From: Intestinibacillus sp964580155 | GTDB lineage: Bacteria; Bacillota; Clostridia; Oscillospirales; Butyricicoccaceae | Reading direction: 5' to 3' | DNA: 64,000 nucleotides | NCBI GenBank assembly: GCA_964580155.1 | Contig: CAZOJP010000005.1 | Location: forward strand, 1 to 64,000 | Shown: piece by piece, positions 30,511-41,965 of the stretch | Layout of the letters: each line of letters begins with the position of its first letter | Numbering within the stretch: the first letter of the stretch is position 1 | Notes under the pieces: model-generated | Databases searched by the model: none | Told to the model about the DNA's origin: nothing | Seen by the model: only the letters and a program-made list of their open reading frames with translations | Translations under genes and position numbers: made by a program

Positions 30511-32739
30511 TCATTTCTGCGCGGACGGACTGCCCTCCTTCGGTATCCAGAGCGGCACGGACAGCGTCGCCTTGAATAAATCGCCATCGATTGCAATGGA
30601 AAACAGTCCGTGCTGCAGCTGCGCCAGGCTCGCCGCGATCGAAAGCCCCAGACCGCTGCCCTCGCTCGAGCGCGCCTCGTCGCCGCGTTTGAACCGCTCC
30701 ATCAGCTCCTCTGCCGGGATATTCAGCTCATAGGCGGAAATGTTTTTCATTGTCAGCATCGCCATGCCGTGTCCGGTCGTCAGGTCGAGATACACCCGAC
30801 TGCCCGGCATGGCGTACTTGATGACATTCGACATCAAATTTTCAAAGATGCGCCACAAAAGCCGCCCATCCGCCGCCACAAAGACCGGATTTTCCGGCGC
30901 ACGCATGCGTATATCAAGCTGTGCCCGGTGCAGCTTATCGTCAAATTCGCCCAGCCCCTGCCGCATCAGCGCCTGAAAATCGACCTGCTCCAGCGCGACT
31001 GCGAGCGCGCCGCTCGTCGCCTTGGCCGCCTCGAACAAATCCGTTGTGAGCACACGCAGGCGCGCGGTCTTGCGGTCGATCACATCCGCATACTCGCGCA
31101 GCGCCGCCTCGTCCGGTTGGGGCTTTTCCAGCTCGTTTTTGAGCAGATCGACGTAGGTCACAATCGAGGTGAGCGGCGTTTTGATGTCGTGGCTCACGTT
31201 GGAAATGAGCTCGGTTTTGAGCCGCTCCGACTTGACCTCTGCGGAGATGGCGGCTTCCAGCCCCTCGCGCAGGGTGTTGATGTCCTCCGCAAGCGCGCCC
31301 AGATCTCCGCCTGTCAGCTCGATTTTTGTGCTTAAATCGCCGCTGCGTACCGCGCGCACCCCTGCTTGCAGACGCTGAAAGCGCGCCACTGCGCGGTAAA
31401 CCGCAAACAGCAAAAGAGCTATGACAAACGGCACCGTCACCCGCGGCAGGCACAGTAGCGGCACCGCAGCCGCGAGCAGCATGCCGCGCAGCATAAGGCT
31501 GCCGCCCTCCCACACGGCGCGTCCGGTACGGGCGCACCACTGCAGCAGCCGCAGGCACAGCCGCCCGACGGCGAAGCTGCGGAAAAACCGGTGCGCCTTA
31601 AGCGTGCGCACGAGACTGAGCACAATCGGGATTGCAAGCGCGAGGATGCCGCACACACCGCCGAGCGCGACGGGCAGCAGATCGAGCGGATTGTTCGATC
31701 CCCCCGCCAGTAGATCGAGCAGAGCCATTGCGCCGCAAGCCAGCCCCACCAGGAGCGCAATGTGCAACTCGGAATACATACGGTCAACGAGGTAGAGCCG
31801 CACCGCGGACTCCCCGGGCACGCGTCCGCTCACGATGCAAAGATAGGCAAACAGCATCAGCATCAAAACCAGACTGAGCACCATCATCCCAACGCAAATC
31901 GTCGTCGTGCGGTGGTCCTGCATCCATGCCTGCTCGCGCTCTGCCAGATATGCCGGACGGATGCCGACCATCAGCGCGTCACGCGCACCAGGCGTGCGCG
32001 CACCCTCGCTCGACTCGGACATGCCATACCATTCCTTGGCGGCATCGCCGTGATGCAGCAGCAGCGCATTTTCCACGACATCATATTCTAAAAACAGCGG
32101 CATGCGCTGAATATCCTCCGGTTTTGCATTTTGCAGGGTGGCTTCGGTATCCTTACGATATGCGTAAAAGGCAAACTGCCCATCGATTGCGCTCAAATAG
32201 GTGCGCACGCGCGCATAATTTTGCAGCTGCTCCGCCAGGATCTTCGCGCGCGCCGTTTGCACCGTCTGCGGGTCTTCCGCGATGTATTTGACAAACAGCC
32301 GGTCATCGAATACGCTCCAATTCGGGTGCGCCTGTACAATTTCCAGCGCATATGCCTCGGCCGGCGGCAGCACATTCGGCTCCTGCGGATCAAGCGTCGG
32401 ATTTTGATCTTGCCACTTCTCCCGATAGCGCCCGTATCCCTCGCTTTCATGCAGACTTTCGTACACGGCCTGCTCGTTTAGCGCGCCGCCCTGACGCACG
32501 TTCGCTTCGCTCACATAGTCGTATGTCATGGTCATCACATTTCGGACGACGCGCTCAAGCTCCTGACGGCACGTTGTGCTGTCCGCATAGCTTTTGCTCT
32601 CAAAGGCCGCGGGATCGGTCACGCGGCTCACGAGCGTCAGGCCTGCGGCAACAAAGCCTGCCGCAAGCGCGAGAATCAGCAAATATGCGATAAATTTACA
32701 GTACCACTGACGGCTAAATTTTTTCAATCTTGTAACCAA
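30511..32739 (-). CDS. Sensor histidine kinase with large extracellular domain and several membrane spans
   Basis: The 742-residue protein has membrane span 1 at about 14-38 and an extracytoplasmic domain of about 235 residues. Three or four further spans lie at about 280-304, 325-346, 354-378 and 415-447. A HAMP-like linker follows, then HisKA with the phospho-accepting H517 in SNVSHDIKTP, the N-box NLMSNVIKYA and G-box GSGLGLS. The DxGxG box is not canonical, as in many clostridial VanS-like kinases. A TTG start at 32739 overlaps the regulator stop by 26 bases and has AAAGGTGG upstream. The signal is not known; wall stress is inferred from the amidase partner. Confidence 0.92.
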   Translation of the reverse strand: MVTRLKKFSRQWYCKFIAYLLILALAAGFVAAGLTLVSRVTDPAAFESKSYADSTTCRQELERVVRNVMTMTYDYVSEANVRQGGALNEQAVYESLHESEGYGRYREKWQDQNPTLDPQEPNVLPPAEAYALEIVQAHPNWSVFDDRLFVKYIAEDPQTVQTARAKILAEQLQNYARVRTYLSAIDGQFAFYAYRKDTEATLQNAKPEDIQRMPLFLEYDVVENALLLHHGDAAKEWYGMSESSEGARTPGARDALMVGIRPAYLAEREQAWMQDHRTTTICVGMMVLSLVLMLMLFAYLCIVSGRVPGESAVRLYLVDRMYSELHIALLVGLACGAMALLDLLAGGSNNPLDLLPVALGGVCGILALAIPIVLSLVRTLKAHRFFRSFAVGRLCLRLLQWCARTGRAVWEGGSLMLRGMLLAAAVPLLCLPRVTVPFVIALLLFAVYRAVARFQRLQAGVRAVRSGDLSTKIELTGGDLGALAEDINTLREGLEAAISAEVKSERLKTELISNVSHDIKTPLTSIVTYVDLLKNELEKPQPDEAALREYADVIDRKTARLRVLTTDLFEAAKATSGALAVALEQVDFQALMRQGLGEFDDKLHRAQLDIRMRAPENPVFVAADGRLLWRIFENLMSNVIKYAMPGSRVYLDLTTGHGMAMLTMKNISAYELNIPAEELMERFKRGDEARSSEGSGLGLSIAASLAQLQHGLFSIAIDGDLFKATLSVPLWIPKEGSPSAQK

Positions 32740-33403
32740 CGCCCCATACCACCTTTAAATATTTCGGCTCCTTCGGATTGATTTCAATCTTTTCCCGGAT
32801 GCGGCGCACATGCACGGCAACCGTATTTTCCGGATTGTACGCAGGCTCGTTCCACACCTGCTCGTAAATCTGCTCAATCGAGTAAACGCGCCCTGCGTTT
32901 TGCGTCAAAAAGCTCAAAATGCCGTATTCGACCGGCGTCATGCGCACCGGTTCCCCGTCGACAGTCACGGTTTTCGCCTCATCGTCCACCAGGAGTCCGC
33001 CTGTTTGATAGACGTTGCTGCGCGTTTCCATGCTGCCGAGCGTGGTATATCGGCGCAGCTGGGACTTGACGCGCGCCATCAGCTCCATCGGGTTGAACGG
33101 CTTTGTGACATAGTCATCCGCGCCCGCGGTCAGACCGCCGATTTTATCATAATCCTCGCTTTTGGCGGACAGCATGATGATTGGAATGTTGCGCTTTTCG
33201 CGCAGCGCCATCGTCGCACGCATGCCGTCCATGCGCGGCATCATCACGTCCATGATGATCAAATGGATCTCGTACTTTTCCACCAGTTCCAGCGCTTCGA
33301 TCCCATCTGCCGCCTTATAAACATCGTAGCCGTCCGCTTTCAGGTATATTTCGATTGCATCCGCGATGGATTTCTCATCATCGCAAACCAAAATTCTATA
33401 CAT
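32714..33403 (-). CDS. OmpR/PhoB-family response regulator
   Basis: The 229-residue protein has a receiver domain (acidic pair in LVCDDEKS, phospho-acceptor Asp in IIMDVMMPRMDG at about residue 52, conserved Lys in VTKPFNP) and a winged-helix C-terminal domain (VRMTPVEYGILSFL, VHVRRIREKIE). It is VanR-like. It pairs with the overlapping kinase gene. AAAAAGGGGG precedes the ATG, and an extended -10 box (TGC-TATACT, minus strand, 33429-33434) lies about 25 bases upstream. Confidence 0.95.
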   Translation of the reverse strand: MYRILVCDDEKSIADAIEIYLKADGYDVYKAADGIEALELVEKYEIHLIIMDVMMPRMDGMRATMALREKRNIPIIMLSAKSEDYDKIGGLTAGADDYVTKPFNPMELMARVKSQLRRYTTLGSMETRSNVYQTGGLLVDDEAKTVTVDGEPVRMTPVEYGILSFLTQNAGRVYSIEQIYEQVWNEPAYNPENTVAVHVRRIREKIEINPKEPKYLKVVWGVGYKIEKI

Positions 33404-33514
33404 CGCTTCTTGCCCCCTTTTTCTGCTTAGTATAGCACACGGCCTATCTTTATCCTAGTGCACAAATATGACGAACGGCTCTGCATTTTCCTTACAGCTT
33501 TCTTAAGAATGCAA

Positions 33515-33550
33515 AAAAGCGTCCCCGCCTTTTGTGGTGGGGACGCTTGC
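33515..33550 (-). terminator. Terminator after the NfeD-SPFH operon
   Basis: A 10-pair stem (33519-33528 with 33541-33550) with a 12-base loop, followed by TTTTTT on the minus strand. Confidence 0.85.
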
Positions 33551-33563
33551 GCTGCGCTATACG

Positions 33564-34469
33564 CTATTTTAGGTTTTGCGGCTCTGTCAGCACTTCTTTA
33601 AAGGAAGTGGCAAGCCCCGCAAGGCTTTGAATTTCGCTCGGGATGATGATTTTGGTTGCCTTTCCGTCTGCCGCCTTGGCAAACGCTTCGAGCGCCTTAA
33701 TCTTGATGACTTCACTGTTCGGAGCAGCGTCGTTCAGCATTTTGAGCGAATCCGCAAGCGCCTTTTGCACGGTGAGCATGGCCTCCGCTTCGCCTTCCGC
33801 CTCCTTGATTTGCGCCAGACGGGTGGCTTCCGCGCGCAGGACAACCGCTTCCTTTTCGCCCTCTGCAACCAGAATCGCAGACTGCTTCTTGCCTTCCGCA
33901 ACCAGAATGGCCTCGCGGCGCTCGCGCTCCGCCTTCATTTGCTTTTCCATGGATTCCTGGATTGCCGCGGGCGGAATGATGTTCTTCAGCTCGACGCGGT
34001 TGACCTTGATGCCCCAGGGATCGGTCGCTTCGTCCAGAATCGCGCGCATCTTGGTGTTGATGATGTCGCGGCTGGTCAGCGTCTGGTCGAGCTCCAGGTC
34101 GCCGATGATGTTGCGCAGCGTTGTCGCGGTCAGGTTTTCGATTGCGGATATCGGATTTTCGATACCGTAGGTAAAGAGCTTGGGGTCCGTGATTTGGAAA
34201 TAGATGATCGTGTCGATCTGCATGGTGACGTTGTCCTTGGTGATGACAGGCTGGGGCGGAAAGTCCACAACCTGCTCCTTCATGGTCACCTTGCGGGCCA
34301 CACGCTCAAACAGCGGAATTTTCATGTGAAGGCCCGTGCCCCATGTGACCTGATAAGCGCCCAAACGCTCGATAATGTATGCCTTTGCCTGCGGCACGAT
34401 TACGATGTTGGATGCGAGATATGCAATCAGCAAGATTGCAAGTGTAATCCAGATGATTCCAAACGGCAT
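33564..34469 (-). CDS. SPFH/band 7 (stomatin/QmcA-like) membrane protein
   Basis: The 301-residue protein has one N-terminal membrane span (about 3-20), then an SPFH domain (VPQAKAYIIERLGAY, PLFERVARKVTMKEQVVDF), a coiled-coil stretch rich in Glu/Arg/Ala, and a hydrophilic end. Such proteins form large rings around membrane proteases or in lipid microdomains. AGGAGG precedes the ATG at 34469. NfeD, the usual partner, is directly upstream. Confidence 0.93.
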   Translation of the reverse strand: MPFGIIWITLAILLIAYLASNIVIVPQAKAYIIERLGAYQVTWGTGLHMKIPLFERVARKVTMKEQVVDFPPQPVITKDNVTMQIDTIIYFQITDPKLFTYGIENPISAIENLTATTLRNIIGDLELDQTLTSRDIINTKMRAILDEATDPWGIKVNRVELKNIIPPAAIQESMEKQMKAERERREAILVAEGKKQSAILVAEGEKEAVVLRAEATRLAQIKEAEGEAEAMLTVQKALADSLKMLNDAAPNSEVIKIKALEAFAKAADGKATKIIIPSEIQSLAGLATSFKEVLTEPQNLK

Positions 34470-34488
34470 GACGAATCCTCCTAACTCT

Positions 34489-34929
34489 TTATACCTTTTC
34501 CACGATGGCGCGCACACCGGAAATCGCGAGCACACGCACGGTTTCACCGATTGTGATGCGCGTTTCATCCGCGCTGCGCGCGCTCCAGATTTGCCCCATC
34601 AGCTTGATTTCGCCCTGTGACAGCGCATTGTTGATTTCGACTGTGACGATCGCGGTTTGGCCGATGATGCGATCTGCATTGGTCTTTTCGTCCTTGATTC
34701 GCAGCAGTTTTCTTGTAAAGGGACGCACCATCACGAGCAGCGCCGCCGCAACCACGACAAACGCAACCAGCTGCACCGTGACCGACAGCCGCAACGTCGT
34801 TAAAATAAGCGCGGCGAGCGCACCGACCGCAAACCAGACCGAAACCAGATTCAGCGTGAATGCTTCTATCGCGACCGTCGCAATGAGAACGACCATCCAC
34901 ACATAAGCGCTCGGAAAACCAAATAACAT
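34489..34929 (-). CDS. NfeD family protein
   Basis: The 146-residue protein has three or four membrane spans in the first 80 residues and a C-terminal OB-fold domain (GQTAIVTVEINN, GQIWSARS, GETVRVLAISGVRAIVEKV). NfeD proteins pair with SPFH proteins, as here with a 19-base gap. AGGAGGTGG precedes the ATG at 34929; a longer frame lacks a ribosome site. Confidence 0.93.
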   Translation of the reverse strand: MLFGFPSAYVWMVVLIATVAIEAFTLNLVSVWFAVGALAALILTTLRLSVTVQLVAFVVVAAALLVMVRPFTRKLLRIKDEKTNADRIIGQTAIVTVEINNALSQGEIKLMGQIWSARSADETRITIGETVRVLAISGVRAIVEKV

Positions 34930-34989
34930 CGCGCCACCTCCTATCCTGTTTTCAGTATAGCACAGTACCGCTGTAAAGTATAGCAAAAC

Positions 34990-35277
34990 CTAAGCCTGCA
35001 AGACCACCGGCGGCACAAGGCACGCCATGCCGCACAGCAGCGCCCGTCCGGAAAGCACCGCGCCGCCGCTCCCCACAAAATGGAGCAGCATCCACGCGCC
35101 TGTGAGCACGCCCAGCACCGCCGCACGTCGCAAAATTCCGGACACCGCCGCAGCCGCGGCGCACACCTGCCTTGTGAGCAGACCCAGCCCCACCAGCCCC
35201 AGCAGGGCGGCAGGGCTCACCCCCAACCACCACGCGCATCCTGCTTGCAGCAGCAGAACCCATCCCGTTCGATACAT
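34990..35277 (-). CDS. Small hydrophobic protein, unknown
   Basis: A 95-residue reading frame with GAGAGG eight bases before its ATG. The product is very hydrophobic (Leu, Ala, Val, Gly, Trp, Cys), with about three potential membrane spans and few charges. I recognise no family. It could be an early gene of the NfeD-SPFH operon, 60 bases upstream of NfeD. The good ribosome site and membrane-like composition argue for a real gene. High GC content makes chance frames common, so confidence is moderate. Confidence 0.45.
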   Translation of the reverse strand: MYRTGWVLLLQAGCAWWLGVSPAALLGLVGLGLLTRQVCAAAAAVSGILRRAAVLGVLTGAWMLLHFVGSGGAVLSGRALLCGMACLVPPVVLQA

Positions 35278-35386
35278 TTTTTGTACCTCTCTTTTCCGGC
35301 CACTTGCAAAAGCAAGAGCATCCGTCTATAATATAAATCATATGTATCCCATTTGCATGCTATGTCCGGAAGGAGAAGCGATTTTG

Positions 35387-35962
35387 ATGTCTATCCGAAA
35401 ACTATATCCCCTTTTTCAGGCACTCGCTTATGCAGCTCTCGGCATCGTTCTGATCGTCTGGCCTGAAACCTCCGCCCTCACCATCTGCTATGCCATCGGC
35501 GCAGTGCTCCTCGCACTGGGACTTGCCTATAGCATTTCCTATTTTGTGCAAAATCATCACGGTTTAACCCGCACTTCTACGCTGGTAAACGGTTTGCTGC
35601 TGTTTGTCATCGGGCTGGTGGTGCTGCTGCGCGCGCAAGAGGTGCTCAAGGCGCTCCCCTTCCTGTTCGGACTGCTGCTGCTTGTGGACAGCGTGTTTAA
35701 GGTGCAGGCCGCGCTTGATCTGCGGCATATGAATGCAAGCTACTGGAAGGTGCCGCTTTTTATCGGTCTCGTGACGGCGTGTCTGGGCGCTACGCTGATT
35801 TGGAACCCGTTTGAGGCTGTTGTGGCGCTCAACATCTTCATCGGTGTATGTATGCTGTTGGATGCCGTGTTCAACTGCGCCTCCGCCATCCTTGTCGCCT
35901 ACCGCACCCACGCGTTTCGCCGCATCCAGACCGAAGCGCAAGAATCCATCGCAAAGGAGTAA
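35387..35962 (+). CDS. HdeD-like (DUF308) membrane protein
   Basis: The 191-residue protein has about six membrane spans in three short repeats of the HdeD/DUF308 type (YAALGIVLIVWPETSA near the start). HdeD is linked to acid resistance in Escherichia coli; the role in Firmicutes is not known. AAGGAG lies upstream of TTG-ATG; I use the ATG at 35387, but the TTG one codon before it is equally placed. The DegV gene follows after 3 bases. Confidence 0.85.
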   Translation: MSIRKLYPLFQALAYAALGIVLIVWPETSALTICYAIGAVLLALGLAYSISYFVQNHHGLTRTSTLVNGLLLFVIGLVVLLRAQEVLKALPFLFGLLLLVDSVFKVQAALDLRHMNASYWKVPLFIGLVTACLGATLIWNPFEAVVALNIFIGVCMLLDAVFNCASAILVAYRTHAFRRIQTEAQESIAKE

Positions 35963-35965
35963 ACC

Positions 35966-36835
35966 ATGGGCTTTTCTATTGTAACCGACTCTTCCTGCAA
36001 TCTGCCGCGCGAGATCATCGAGCAGTATGACCTTAAAATCATCTCGCTGGTCTTTCAGTCCGGCGGCAAGCAAATCCGCAGCTATGTCCCGGGCGAAACG
36101 CTCGATCTGACGCAGTTTTATGCCGCGATGCGCCGCAAAGAGAATATCACAACCTCGAGCGTCTCGCCGCAGGACTGTCTGGATATTTTCACCGCAGAGC
36201 TGGAGACGGGCCACGACGTGCTCTACATCGGCTTTTCGTCCGGTCTCAGCGCCACACATCAGACAGCGGCCTCTATTTTGCAGCAGCTTGCGGCGGCATA
36301 TCCCAAGCAGCGCGTGCGCAGCGTGGATTCCCTTGCGGCCGCGCTCGGTGAGGGGCTGCTCGTGACGCACGCCGCGCGCCTGCGCGAGCAGGGGCAGGAC
36401 ATTGACGAGGTCGCAAATTGGCTGCTGGACAACCGCCTGCACCTGTGTCACTGGTTTACTGTGGACGATTTATTCTTCCTGCATCGCGGCGGGCGCGTCT
36501 CCAAGGCGGCGGCAATCATCGGCTCGATGGTCGGCATCAAGCCCGTGCTGCATGTCGATGACGAGGGGCATCTCATCATGAAGTCCAAGGTGCGCGGCCG
36601 CCGCGCCTCCCTCGACATGCTCGTGGAAAACATGGCGCAGACCGCGATCGATCCGGCGCACCAGACCGTCTATATTGTGCACGGTGACAGCGCGTCCGAT
36701 GCGCAATATGTGCGTGACCGTGTTGCGGCGCGCTTCGGCACAAAGGATATTTTAATCTCCTGTTTGGAGCCGGTCATCGGCTGCCATTCCGGTCCGGGCA
36801 CCATCGCACTGTTCTATCTCGGCACACAGCGATAA
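35966..36835 (+). CDS. DegV family fatty-acid-binding protein
   Basis: DegV proteins (FakB-like) bind a fatty acid and present it to the FakA kinase for phospholipid synthesis from exogenous fatty acids. The 289-residue protein has IVTDSSCNLPRE at the start, the conserved TSSVSPQD segment, the GGRVSKAAA loop, and HSGPGTIALFY near the C terminus. AAAGGAG precedes the ATG. No fakA is adjacent, so the partner and substrate are inferred. Confidence 0.93.
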   Translation: MGFSIVTDSSCNLPREIIEQYDLKIISLVFQSGGKQIRSYVPGETLDLTQFYAAMRRKENITTSSVSPQDCLDIFTAELETGHDVLYIGFSSGLSATHQTAASILQQLAAAYPKQRVRSVDSLAAALGEGLLVTHAARLREQGQDIDEVANWLLDNRLHLCHWFTVDDLFFLHRGGRVSKAAAIIGSMVGIKPVLHVDDEGHLIMKSKVRGRRASLDMLVENMAQTAIDPAHQTVYIVHGDSASDAQYVRDRVAARFGTKDILISCLEPVIGCHSGPGTIALFYLGTQR

Positions 36836-36836
36836 C

Positions 36837-36874
36837 AAAAAGCGTCCCCTCTCCGCGGAGAAGGGACGCTTTTT
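36837..36874. terminator. Bidirectional terminator between DegV and HAD genes
   Basis: A 12-pair stem (36837-36848 with 36863-36874) with an inner weak helix, flanked by A- and T-runs. It ends both the plus-strand HdeD-DegV pair and the long minus-strand run that ends with the HAD gene. Confidence 0.88.
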
Positions 36875-37684
36875 TTACAGCTTTTCGAGTGCGGCGACCA
36901 CATCGCGCAGCGCGTGCTTGTCATGATGCGACACCACGGTGTCTGCCAGGTCGAGCAGCTCCTGCTCCGCATTTGCCGGCGCAAACGCATGCGCGGCAAC
37001 GCGCAGCATAGATGTATCGTTGTAGCTGTCGCCGATCGCGAAAATCCGATCGCGCGACACGCCCATATGTTCTGCGACGCGCAGCACCGCCGCGCCCTTG
37101 TCCGCGCCGCGCGCAGTGGTCTCCCAGAACAGCGGATAGGAGGACGACATTTCAAAATCCTCCTGCCACGGACGCACAAAGCGCTGCACCTGCGCAATCA
37201 GCGCGGTATCGCCGGTGAAGTTGAGCTTGCACCAGCTTTCACGCGGCAAAATCGTGCGCGGATCGACCTTTTCGGTCGATAGCTGCAGCATGCCGAAGTG
37301 TTTTTCCGTCACCTCGCCGAGCTGGGCCACATAGGCGCCGTCCGTGGTGAAGATCTCCACGCCCAGCGTGGGAAACTCCGCCATCACAGCCTCCACCAGA
37401 TGCAGCGCCTCGCGCGGCAGGCTGTTCTGCTCAATCACCTTGGCCGCGATCGCATCGTACAAAACAGCGCCGTTCATAAAGACGCAGGGTGTGTTAACCG
37501 GCAGCTCCATGCAGTATGGCAGCGCAGCGCCCGGCGTGCGCCCGGTCGCGGGTGTAAAATAACCGCCGTTTGCGGTGAAATAATCGAGCGCCTCGCGATT
37601 TTCGCGGCTGACAGCGCTGTCACTGTCGAGCAGCGTGCCGTCAAAGTCGCTTGCAAGCAGCATACCTTCAAACCTGTGCTTCAT
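36875..37684 (-). CDS. Cof-type HAD-IIB family hydrolase
   Basis: The 269-residue phosphatase has the HAD nucleophile motif DFDGTLLD (D13, D15), motif II in PATGRT, a C2B cap domain, the conserved lysine in ADKGAAV and the acidic motif IGDSYNDTSM. Substrates of this family are sugar phosphates and similar metabolites; the exact one is unknown. Its ATG overlaps the stop of the RluD-type gene (ATGA), so it is the coupled last gene of the long run. Confidence 0.93.
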   Translation of the reverse strand: MKHRFEGMLLASDFDGTLLDSDSAVSRENREALDYFTANGGYFTPATGRTPGAALPYCMELPVNTPCVFMNGAVLYDAIAAKVIEQNSLPREALHLVEAVMAEFPTLGVEIFTTDGAYVAQLGEVTEKHFGMLQLSTEKVDPRTILPRESWCKLNFTGDTALIAQVQRFVRPWQEDFEMSSSYPLFWETTARGADKGAAVLRVAEHMGVSRDRIFAIGDSYNDTSMLRVAAHAFAPANAEQELLDLADTVVSHHDKHALRDVVAALEKL

Positions 37685-38601
37685 AATTCCTCCCCTAGTC
37701 GTTTGAGCACCTCATCAAAATAGTCGGGGCGCGGCGCACGGAAAACCATGCGCTCCCCTGTGCGCGGATGCGTCAGCGTCAATGTGCCCGCGTGCAGGCA
37801 TTGCCCACCGAGTGACGCAAATCGTTCTTTTTTCGGGCCGTACAGCGGGTCGCCGATGATGGGATGGCCGACCGATGCCATATGGACGCGGATTTGATGC
37901 GTTCTTCCGGTTTCCAGCCGGAACGCCATGTGCGTATAGCCGCGATACCGTCCGAGCACGGCAAAATGCGTCACCGCCTGCCGCCCATCGGGTAGGACCG
38001 CCATTTTCTTGCGGTCGGCCTTGCTCCGGCCAATCGGCTTGTCGATCGTGCCCTCATCCTCGCGCACCGTACCGCAGACGATTGCCTCGTACGCGCGCTG
38101 CGCGGTGTGGGTGGCAATCTGCGCCGCCAGCCCCTGATGCGCCAGATCGTTCTTCGCGACCACCAGCAGTCCGCTTGTGTCCTTGTCAATGCGGTGCACG
38201 ATGCCCGGGCGCAGCTCGCCGTTGATGCCGGACAGGCTGCTGCCGCAGTGGAACATGAGCGCGTTGACAAGCGTGCCGTCCCAGTTGCCCGCGGCCGGAT
38301 GCACCACCATACCGCGCGCTTTGTTGAGGACGATGATGTCCCCATCCTCGTACACAATGTCGAGCGGCAGCTCCTGCGCCGTAAGCGCGACAGTGCGCGC
38401 TTCGGGCAGCACCACGCGGAGAGACTCGCCGCCTGCCAGCTTGTAGTTCTTCTTGAGCGGCCGACCGTCCGCGGTCACCTGACCGCTCTCGAGCAGATTT
38501 TGAATCGCGCTGCGGGTGATTCCCTCAAGCTGCTCGCTTAAATATTTATCCACCCGTTTTCCTGTGTCCTGCGCTGCGGGCTGCAAGGTGTATTCGTTCA
38601 T
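37681..38601 (-). CDS. RluA-family pseudouridine synthase (RluD-like)
   Basis: The enzyme isomerises uridine to pseudouridine in rRNA or tRNA. The 306-residue protein has an N-terminal S4 RNA-binding domain (GKRVDKYLSEQL, SAIQNLLESGQV) and the catalytic domain with Asp139 in HRIDKDTSGLLVV. The ATG at 38601 overlaps the lspA stop (ATGA), and its own stop overlaps the next start: a chain of coupled genes. lspA followed by an RluD-type gene is a very common order in bacteria. Confidence 0.94.
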   Translation of the reverse strand: MNEYTLQPAAQDTGKRVDKYLSEQLEGITRSAIQNLLESGQVTADGRPLKKNYKLAGGESLRVVLPEARTVALTAQELPLDIVYEDGDIIVLNKARGMVVHPAAGNWDGTLVNALMFHCGSSLSGINGELRPGIVHRIDKDTSGLLVVAKNDLAHQGLAAQIATHTAQRAYEAIVCGTVREDEGTIDKPIGRSKADRKKMAVLPDGRQAVTHFAVLGRYRGYTHMAFRLETGRTHQIRVHMASVGHPIIGDPLYGPKKERFASLGGQCLHAGTLTLTHPRTGERMVFRAPRPDYFDEVLKRLGEEL

Positions 38602-39053
38602 GCGGATTCCGCCTTGTCGTGCTGCGCCATGATATAGTAGACGAACAGCGCACCGCCCACGCACACAAACACATCCGCGACATTGAACACCGGAAAGCGG
38701 ATGAGCCGGAAGTCGAACAAATCGACCACAAAGCCGCGCAGCGCGCGGTCGATCAGGTTGCCGATGGCGCCGCCGGCGATGATATAGAGCGACCACCGCC
38801 CGAGCGCGGTGCGCACCATGCCCCTGCGCAGTGCATATACCATTGCGCCGAGCACCACCGCGGTCAGCACAACAAAAAACCAGATTTTATCCTGCAAAAT
38901 GCTAAATGCGGCACCGCGATTTTCCAGATAGGTCAGATGAAAGACATGTTCAATCACCGGAATCGTGCCCGCCGCTTTGAGCACGGTGGCCGCCCAGTAT
39001 TTTGTGAGCTGATCGGCTGCAACCATGAGTATGATTGCCAAAATAGGAAGCAT
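38598..39053 (-). CDS. lspA: Lipoprotein signal peptidase (signal peptidase II)
   Basis: LspA cleaves the signal peptide of prolipoproteins in the membrane. The 151-residue protein has four membrane spans, an aspartate in ADQLTK near the start, the NRGAAFS segment, and the catalytic aspartates D111 (in GFVVDLFDF) and D127 (in FNVADVFV). CGGAG precedes the ATG. A hairpin lies between ileS and this gene. Confidence 0.95.
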   Translation of the reverse strand: MLPILAIILMVAADQLTKYWAATVLKAAGTIPVIEHVFHLTYLENRGAAFSILQDKIWFFVVLTAVVLGAMVYALRRGMVRTALGRWSLYIIAGGAIGNLIDRALRGFVVDLFDFRLIRFPVFNVADVFVCVGGALFVYYIMAQHDKAESA

Positions 39054-39084
39054 AGCGTTTTCTCCGTTTCGGTGTAATAAGCAG

Positions 39085-39115
39085 CAAGAGGACAGGCGTG
39101 CCGCCTGCCCTCTTG
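39085..39115 (-). repeat. Hairpin between ileS and lspA (no T-run)
   Basis: A 13-pair stem (39085-39097 with 39103-39115) with a five-base loop, one G-T pair. The minus-strand 3' side lacks a T-tract, so it is more likely an mRNA processing or stability element than a terminator. Confidence 0.6.
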
Positions 39116-39129
39116 TTGAAATCGCAAAA

Positions 39130-41922
<2,793 letters not shown>

Positions 41923-41965
41923 TGTACCGTTTCCGTCCTTTCGCTGTTTCTCTATCCTGATGGTT

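Noticed and set aside
33404..33520. TTCTTAAGAA palindrome upstream of the response regulator as its binding site
   Set aside because: It is short and AT-rich, lies about 90 bases upstream of the start codon close to the previous gene's terminator, and no second half-site is clear. It was not strong enough to list.
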